From Marinobacter manganoxydans MnI7-9 (GTDB taxonomy: Bacteria; Pseudomonadota; Gammaproteobacteria; Pseudomonadales; Oleiphilaceae): DNA of 64,000 nucleotides. Below, piece by piece: positions 59,328-64,000 of the stretch. The stretch covers positions 85,677 through 149,676 of the forward strand of contig NZ_AGTR01000055.1 of the NCBI RefSeq assembly GCF_000235625.1, in the 5' to 3' direction. A program made the position numbers and the translations under genes. Every line of letters begins with the position of its first letter. Position 1 is the stretch's first letter. Below the pieces are notes generated by a model. The model did not search any database. It had not been told where the DNA came from and was given only the letters and a program-made list of their open reading frames with translations.

Positions 59328-61043
59328 ATGAGCACAGACGATAAGATGGTCAAACGCCGGCGCTCTGCTCTACGTGGCCGTCAACTGGAACCGGCGGTAC
59401 TGTCGGAGCTGCGGGACCTGATCGGTGACGAACGTGTCGATTCGTCATTGCGAGACCGCGATCGCCTTATCGAGCACCTGCATGTACTGCAGGACGCTAA
59501 CGGCTACCTCTCCATGCCCCGTCTGCGGGCCCTTGCGTCTTTCATGAACCTGCCCATGGCCGCCGTTTATGAAACGGCCACGTTCTACGCCCACTTCGAC
59601 ATTGTTCACGACGAACAAACGCCGCCACCGGCAATCACCCTGAGGGTCTGCGATTCGCTCTCTTGCCAATTGGCGGGTGCAAGCGCATTGCACAAGGCAC
59701 TGGCGGATGGAGCTGACCCGAGCCAGGTGCGTGTGGTCCACGCACCCTGCATGGGGCGCTGCGATACAGCACCTGTGGTGGCCGTGGGGCACCATCATGT
59801 GGGCAACGCGACTGCCGAAACCGTTGGCGCCGCAGTCGAACAACAGCAGCTGCAACCTGACGAGATCCAGTGGCAAAAGCTGGCGGATTATCGCTCCGCG
59901 GGTGGTTACCAGTTGCTGAAGGATTGCCGCGAGGGCCGGGTTACCGTTGAGTCCCTTGCGGAAGAACTTGAGCAGGCCGGCTTGCGGGGCCTCGGCGGCG
60001 CGGGTTTCCCCACCTATCGCAAATGGCAGGCCGTGCGAGCCGAACCCGGGCCACGTTACGCGGTAATTAACGCAGACGAGGGAGAGCCTGGCACGTTCAA
60101 GGATCGCTATTACCTCGAACGTGAACCCCATGGATTCCTGGAGGGCGCCCTGGTCAGTGCCTGGGCGGTTGAGGCTCAGGCTCTCTATATCTACCTTCGG
60201 GACGAGTATTCCGGCCTCCTCGTTGTGTTGAGAGACGCCGTTGCTGAATTGGAAGCTGCCGGCATTGTAGAACCGGGCTTTGTGATCCTGCGCCGCGGTG
60301 CCGGTGCCTATATCTGCGGCGAAGAATCCGCCCTGATCGAGTCGCTGGAAGGCAAACCCGGCAAGCCACGCCATCGCCCGCCTTTTGTGGCCCAGAAAGG
60401 CCTGTTTGGTCAGCCCACCCTGGTCAACAACGTCGAGACGGTTTACTGGATCCCCCGCATTCACGCCCAGGGGGCCGAGTGGTATGCGAGCCAGGGGCGC
60501 CATGTTCGTAGAGGGCTTCGAAGCTTTTCGGTCTCCGGCCGGGTGGCTCGCCCCGGCGTTCATGTGGCGCCTGCGGGCATCACGCTTAATGAGCTGATTG
60601 AGGAATACTGCGGTGGCATGGCCAAAGGTCATCGCCTTCTGGCCTATCTGCCTGGCGGCGCTTCCGGCGGTATACTGCCGGCCAGCAAGGCCGATATTCC
60701 GCTGGATTTCGACACGCTTCAGGAGCACGGCTGCTTCATCGGTTCTGCCGCCGTGATTGTTCTGTCTGATCAGGACGATCTGCAAGCCGCGGCCGCGAAC
60801 CTTCTGGGCTTCTTTGCGGACGAATCCTGCGGGCAGTGCACGCCCTGCCGTGCGGGTACTGAAAAAATGCTGACGCTGCTTGAGCGGGATACCTGGGATG
60901 AACAGACGCTAAAGCAACTGGCCGCCGTGATGGCTGATGCGTCCATCTGTGGCCTTGGCCAGGCCGCTCCCAATCCGGTGCTGAGCCTGCTGCGGGATTT
61001 CCGCAGCGAACTGGCCAGCCAAAACCTGATCGCCAAAGGGTAG
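59328..61043 (+). CDS. NAD-dependent formate dehydrogenase, fused NuoE/NuoF-like diaphorase subunit
   Basis: 571 residues that join a NuoE-like [2Fe-2S] domain (about 20-165: LQDANGYLSMPRL, CDSLSC, APCMGRC) to a NuoF-like flavoprotein (about 200-571: FMN motif GLGGAGFPTYRKWQAV, NAD motif GAGAYICGEESALIESLEGKPG, and a [4Fe-4S] site C501, C504, C507, C541). The known Fds-type enzyme has these as two genes (FdsG and FdsB). It takes electrons from the alpha subunit and reduces NAD. Start ATG at 59328 has only a weak ribosome site. The catalytic subunit follows after 11 bases. Confidence 0.92.
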   Translation: MSTDDKMVKRRRSALRGRQLEPAVLSELRDLIGDERVDSSLRDRDRLIEHLHVLQDANGYLSMPRLRALASFMNLPMAAVYETATFYAHFDIVHDEQTPPPAITLRVCDSLSCQLAGASALHKALADGADPSQVRVVHAPCMGRCDTAPVVAVGHHHVGNATAETVGAAVEQQQLQPDEIQWQKLADYRSAGGYQLLKDCREGRVTVESLAEELEQAGLRGLGGAGFPTYRKWQAVRAEPGPRYAVINADEGEPGTFKDRYYLEREPHGFLEGALVSAWAVEAQALYIYLRDEYSGLLVVLRDAVAELEAAGIVEPGFVILRRGAGAYICGEESALIESLEGKPGKPRHRPPFVAQKGLFGQPTLVNNVETVYWIPRIHAQGAEWYASQGRHVRRGLRSFSVSGRVARPGVHVAPAGITLNELIEEYCGGMAKGHRLLAYLPGGASGGILPASKADIPLDFDTLQEHGCFIGSAAVIVLSDQDDLQAAAANLLGFFADESCGQCTPCRAGTEKMLTLLERDTWDEQTLKQLAAVMADASICGLGQAAPNPVLSLLRDFRSELASQNLIAKG

Positions 61044-61054
61044 GGAAGGCAGCC

Positions 61055-63946
61055 ATGAGCGAATCGAAAAAAGCCATGAGTGATTCCAGCACAAGTTTTA
61101 CCCTCACCCTCGATAACGTCGAGGTTCAGGCCTACCCCGGCGAAACCCTTTGGCAGGTCGCCAAGCGGGCCGGAGAAACCATTCCGCACCTGTGCTTCAA
61201 AGACGCGCCGGGCTACCGTGCAGATGGCAACTGCCGGGCCTGCATGGTGGAAGTGGAAGGCGAGCGGGTGCTTGCAGCAAGCTGCATTCGGGAGGCCGCG
61301 CCCGGCATGGTTGTGCGAAGCGCTGGCTCTTCGCGTGTTGAGGCAGCCCGCAAAGGGGTTCTGGAATTACTGCTGGCTGATCAGCCCGAGCGAGAGAGCA
61401 GTCCCGATCGGTCCAGCCATTTGTGGGACACGGCGGACCAGCTGGCCATCGATGCCGCTGCCGTGCGCCAGCGCCTGCCGGCACGTTCAGACCGGGACGA
61501 GCCTACGGTGCATCATATTGAACCCCGTTCTGATTCACTGCCACACTCCGGCGGCCACGACGCTACCCATTCGGCCATGAACGTGAATCTGGACGCCTGC
61601 ATCACCTGCGGTTTGTGCGAGCGGGCCTGTCGGGAAGTGCAGGGCAACGATGTCATCGGACTGGCGCATCGCGGTGCCGCTTCCAAGATCGTATTTGATT
61701 TCGATGATCCCATGGGCGACAGCACCTGCGTTGCCTGCGGCGAATGCGTGCAGGCCTGCCCGACGGGCGCGCTCATGCCCGCCACCCTGATGGATGCCCA
61801 GGGCCGCGGAGACTCCGCCACGGCCGACCGCACGGTGGATTCCGTTTGCCCCTATTGTGGCGTGGGCTGCCAACTGACCTATCACGTGAAAGACGAGCCT
61901 GCGAGTGCCCAGTCTGGAGCGGGCGAGCAGCGAGGGCGTATTCTCTTTGTGGAGGGTAAAGACGGCCCCTCCAACCAGGGCAGGCTCTGCGTGAAAGGCC
62001 GCTTCGGGTTTGATTATCCGTCTCACCCGGCGCGGCTCACTCGCCCCCTGATTCGCCGGGAGGGCGTCCCCAAAGGGCTCGATCCCAATTTTGATCCGGC
62101 CAACCCGTTAACGCATTTTCGAGAGGCCAGCTGGGAAGAGGCGCTGGATCTTGCGGCAAACGGACTGACCCAACTTAAAACACAGCACGGACCGGATGCG
62201 CTCGCCGGCTTCGGCAGCGCCAAGTGCTCCAACGAAGAAGCCTGGCTGTTCCAGAAGCTGGTGCGCACCGGTTTCGGCTCCAACCATGTGGACCATTGCA
62301 CCCGGCTTTGCCACGCCAGCTCCGTCGCGGCGCTGATGGAGTGCCTGGGGTCCGGGGCCGTAACCGCCTCCTTCATGCAGGCGCTCCAGGCAGACGTGGT
62401 GATTCTGACCGGCTGCAACCCGGCGGTGAATCACCCGGTCGCCGCTACCTACTTCAAGCAGGCAGCACGCAACGGCACCAAACTGATCATCATTGATCCC
62501 CGGGGCCAGTCGCTGGACGCCTATGCCTGGCGCAGCGTGCGTTTCTCGCCCGGTGGCGACGTATCGCTCTTCAACGCCATGCTCAATGTGATCATCAGCG
62601 AAGGGCTTTTCGACAAGAACTACATCGATACCCATACCGAAGGCTTCGAGGCGCTAGCGGCAAGTATCGAAGGCATGACCCCGGAAGTGATGAGCCCCGT
62701 ATGCGGCGTCGATCCCGACACGATTCGGGAAGTGGCCCGTGCCTACGCGCAGGCCGAAAACGCGATTATCTTCTGGGGCATGGGCATTTCCCAGCATGTG
62801 CACGGTACCGACAACGCCCGCTGCCTGATTTCCCTGGCGCTGACGTGCGGCCATACCGGCCGGCCCGGCACCGGTCTGCACCCCCTGCGGGGGCAGAACA
62901 ACGTGCAGGGCGCCTCCGATGCCGGCTTGATCCCCATGGTACTGCCAGACTACCAGCCCGTTGGGGATGCCCAGTTGCGCGCCGCCTTCGAAGAGCTATG
63001 GAACACCGAACTGGACCCGGAGCCGGGGCTCACCGTGGTGGAGATTATGGATGCCATCAAGGCGGGCACCATCAAGGGCATGTACATCCTCGGTGAAAAC
63101 CCTGCGATGTCCGATCCGGATCTCACCCACGCACGGGCCGCGCTGGGCGCCCTGGAGCACCTCGTGGTTCAGGATCTGTTCGTCACCGAGACGGCCCAGT
63201 TTGCCGATGTGATACTGCCGGCAGCGGCCTGGTCAGAAAAATCCGGCACCGTCACCAACACCAACCGGCAGGTGCAAATGGGCCGGGCTGCGCTGGCGCC
63301 CCCAGGTGAAGCAAAAGCGGACTGGTGGATTATCCAGGAAATCGCCCGGCGTTTCGGGTTGGCCTGGAACTACAACGGCCCCGAGCAAGTGTTTGCCGAG
63401 ATGAAGCAGGGCATGCACTCACTGGATCATATCTCCTGGTCCCGGTTGGAGCGGGAAGGGTCTGTGACCTACCCGTGCCGGGCCGACGACGCGCCGGGCG
63501 ATGATGTGGTCTTCGCCGATGCGTTTCCCAGATCCGGGGGCAAAGCCAAGTTCTCTCCGGCCAGCCCCCTGCCACCCGACGAGCCAGTGGATGAGGCCTA
63601 TCCCACGGTGCTGACCACCGGGCGTTTGCTGGAGCACTGGCACACGGGCGCCATGACTCGCAGAAGCCGGGTACTGGATGAGCGCGAACCCGAAGCGGCG
63701 GCATTCCTGGCGCCATCAGAACTGGAGCGCCTGGGCGTTGCCTCTGGAGAGGACATCCATATCGCCACCCGGCGCGGCACCATCACCCTGACGGCGCGGG
63801 CCGATCAGACCATGCCAGAGGGCATGGTGTTCGTCCCCTTCGCCTTTGTGGAGGCGGCAGCGAACGTGCTCACCAACCCGGCCCTGGACCCATTCGGGAA
63901 GATCCCCGAATTCAAGTATGCGGCCTGCAAATTGAGCCCGGCGTAG
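61055..63946 (+). CDS. Formate dehydrogenase catalytic (molybdopterin) subunit
   Basis: 963 residues: an N-terminal [2Fe-2S] domain (CFKDAPGYRADGNCRACMVEV), two ferredoxin-type [4Fe-4S] units (CITCGLCERAC, CVACGECVQACPTGAL), the FdhF-type [4Fe-4S]-Mo/bis-MGD module (VCPYCGVGCQLTY) and catalytic Cys at residue 419 in DHCTRLCHASSVAAL. It oxidises formate to CO2 (or acts in reverse). Cys, not selenocysteine, is encoded. The accessory FdhD and small FdsD are not in the window. GGGAAGG precedes the ATG. Confidence 0.95.
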   Translation: MSESKKAMSDSSTSFTLTLDNVEVQAYPGETLWQVAKRAGETIPHLCFKDAPGYRADGNCRACMVEVEGERVLAASCIREAAPGMVVRSAGSSRVEAARKGVLELLLADQPERESSPDRSSHLWDTADQLAIDAAAVRQRLPARSDRDEPTVHHIEPRSDSLPHSGGHDATHSAMNVNLDACITCGLCERACREVQGNDVIGLAHRGAASKIVFDFDDPMGDSTCVACGECVQACPTGALMPATLMDAQGRGDSATADRTVDSVCPYCGVGCQLTYHVKDEPASAQSGAGEQRGRILFVEGKDGPSNQGRLCVKGRFGFDYPSHPARLTRPLIRREGVPKGLDPNFDPANPLTHFREASWEEALDLAANGLTQLKTQHGPDALAGFGSAKCSNEEAWLFQKLVRTGFGSNHVDHCTRLCHASSVAALMECLGSGAVTASFMQALQADVVILTGCNPAVNHPVAATYFKQAARNGTKLIIIDPRGQSLDAYAWRSVRFSPGGDVSLFNAMLNVIISEGLFDKNYIDTHTEGFEALAASIEGMTPEVMSPVCGVDPDTIREVARAYAQAENAIIFWGMGISQHVHGTDNARCLISLALTCGHTGRPGTGLHPLRGQNNVQGASDAGLIPMVLPDYQPVGDAQLRAAFEELWNTELDPEPGLTVVEIMDAIKAGTIKGMYILGENPAMSDPDLTHARAALGALEHLVVQDLFVTETAQFADVILPAAAWSEKSGTVTNTNRQVQMGRAALAPPGEAKADWWIIQEIARRFGLAWNYNGPEQVFAEMKQGMHSLDHISWSRLEREGSVTYPCRADDAPGDDVVFADAFPRSGGKAKFSPASPLPPDEPVDEAYPTVLTTGRLLEHWHTGAMTRRSRVLDEREPEAAAFLAPSELERLGVASGEDIHIATRRGTITLTARADQTMPEGMVFVPFAFVEAAANVLTNPALDPFGKIPEFKYAACKLSPA

Positions 63947-64000
63947 CTTCCCAGGCAAACAGATTCCTCCAGAACGACGCTCATTGTCGCATCGCGTCTG

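Noticed and set aside
62297-62317. Selenocysteine at the formate dehydrogenase active site
   Set aside because: The codon is TGC (Cys); no in-frame TGA occurs in the gene.

Overview
The window reads as chromosome of a marine gammaproteobacterium of the Marinobacter / Pseudomonadales type. This rests on gene content and gene order (sucAB-lpd-sucCD, trpS-scpA-scpB-rluB, GntR-smc-zipA-ligA, flgA-flgMN next to cheVR, gacA-uvrC-pgsA) and on protein character. No sequence comparison was run, so the genus is an inference. Coding density is very high and no gap between genes exceeds about 300 bases. No insertion sequence, prophage, CRISPR array or rRNA was seen.

Layout. 1-6.1 kb: the 3' part of the TCA-cycle operon (sucA 3' end, sucB, lpdA, sucC, sucD) closed by a strong terminator. 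6.2-10.0 kb: trpS, the condensin subunits scpA and scpB, and rluB. 10.0-18.7 kb: a diguanylate cyclase facing a GntR regulator, smc, zipA and ligA. 18.8-24.8 kb: a large lipoprotein, then ppiA-like, mnmC and a CBS protein on the minus strand. 25.0-29.5 kb: a motility and c-di-GMP block with a membrane-anchored MshEN protein, flgN, flgM and flgA, then cheV and cheR. The promoters here look like sigma-28 and sigma-54 sites. 29.5-42.6 kb: mixed metabolic genes (MFS transporter, flavin reductase-like, LysR, cupin, cysteine hydrolase, tRNA-Ser, methyltransferase, acetyltransferase, acylphosphatase, fructosamine kinase, AEC transporter, a molybdenum hydroxylase pair, AzlCD). 42.7-45.8 kb: gacA-uvrC-pgsA. 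45.7-49.3 kb: an Mla-like lipid ABC operon on the minus strand. 49.5-49.75 kb: tRNA-Gly and tRNA-Cys.

The main accessory region follows directly behind tRNA-Cys (49.8-58.1 kb). It holds a Phd/YefM-type antitoxin with a PIN-domain toxin, a complete type I Wadjet (JetABCD / MksFEBG) plasmid-defence operon, and a decayed phosphotransferase gene. All catalytic motifs of JetC and JetD are intact, so the system looks functional. With Smc-ScpAB, the window carries two unrelated SMC machines: a housekeeping condensin and a defence nuclease complex.

The right end (58.1-64 kb) has a PRPP-synthetase paralogue and an NAD-dependent formate dehydrogenase whose NuoE-like and NuoF-like subunits are fused, followed by the molybdopterin catalytic subunit.

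The least expected observations are the free-standing, membrane-anchored MshEN (c-di-GMP-binding type) protein next to the flagellar genes, the double TGTACA operator before the antitoxin, and the overlapping divergent flgA / cheV promoters.
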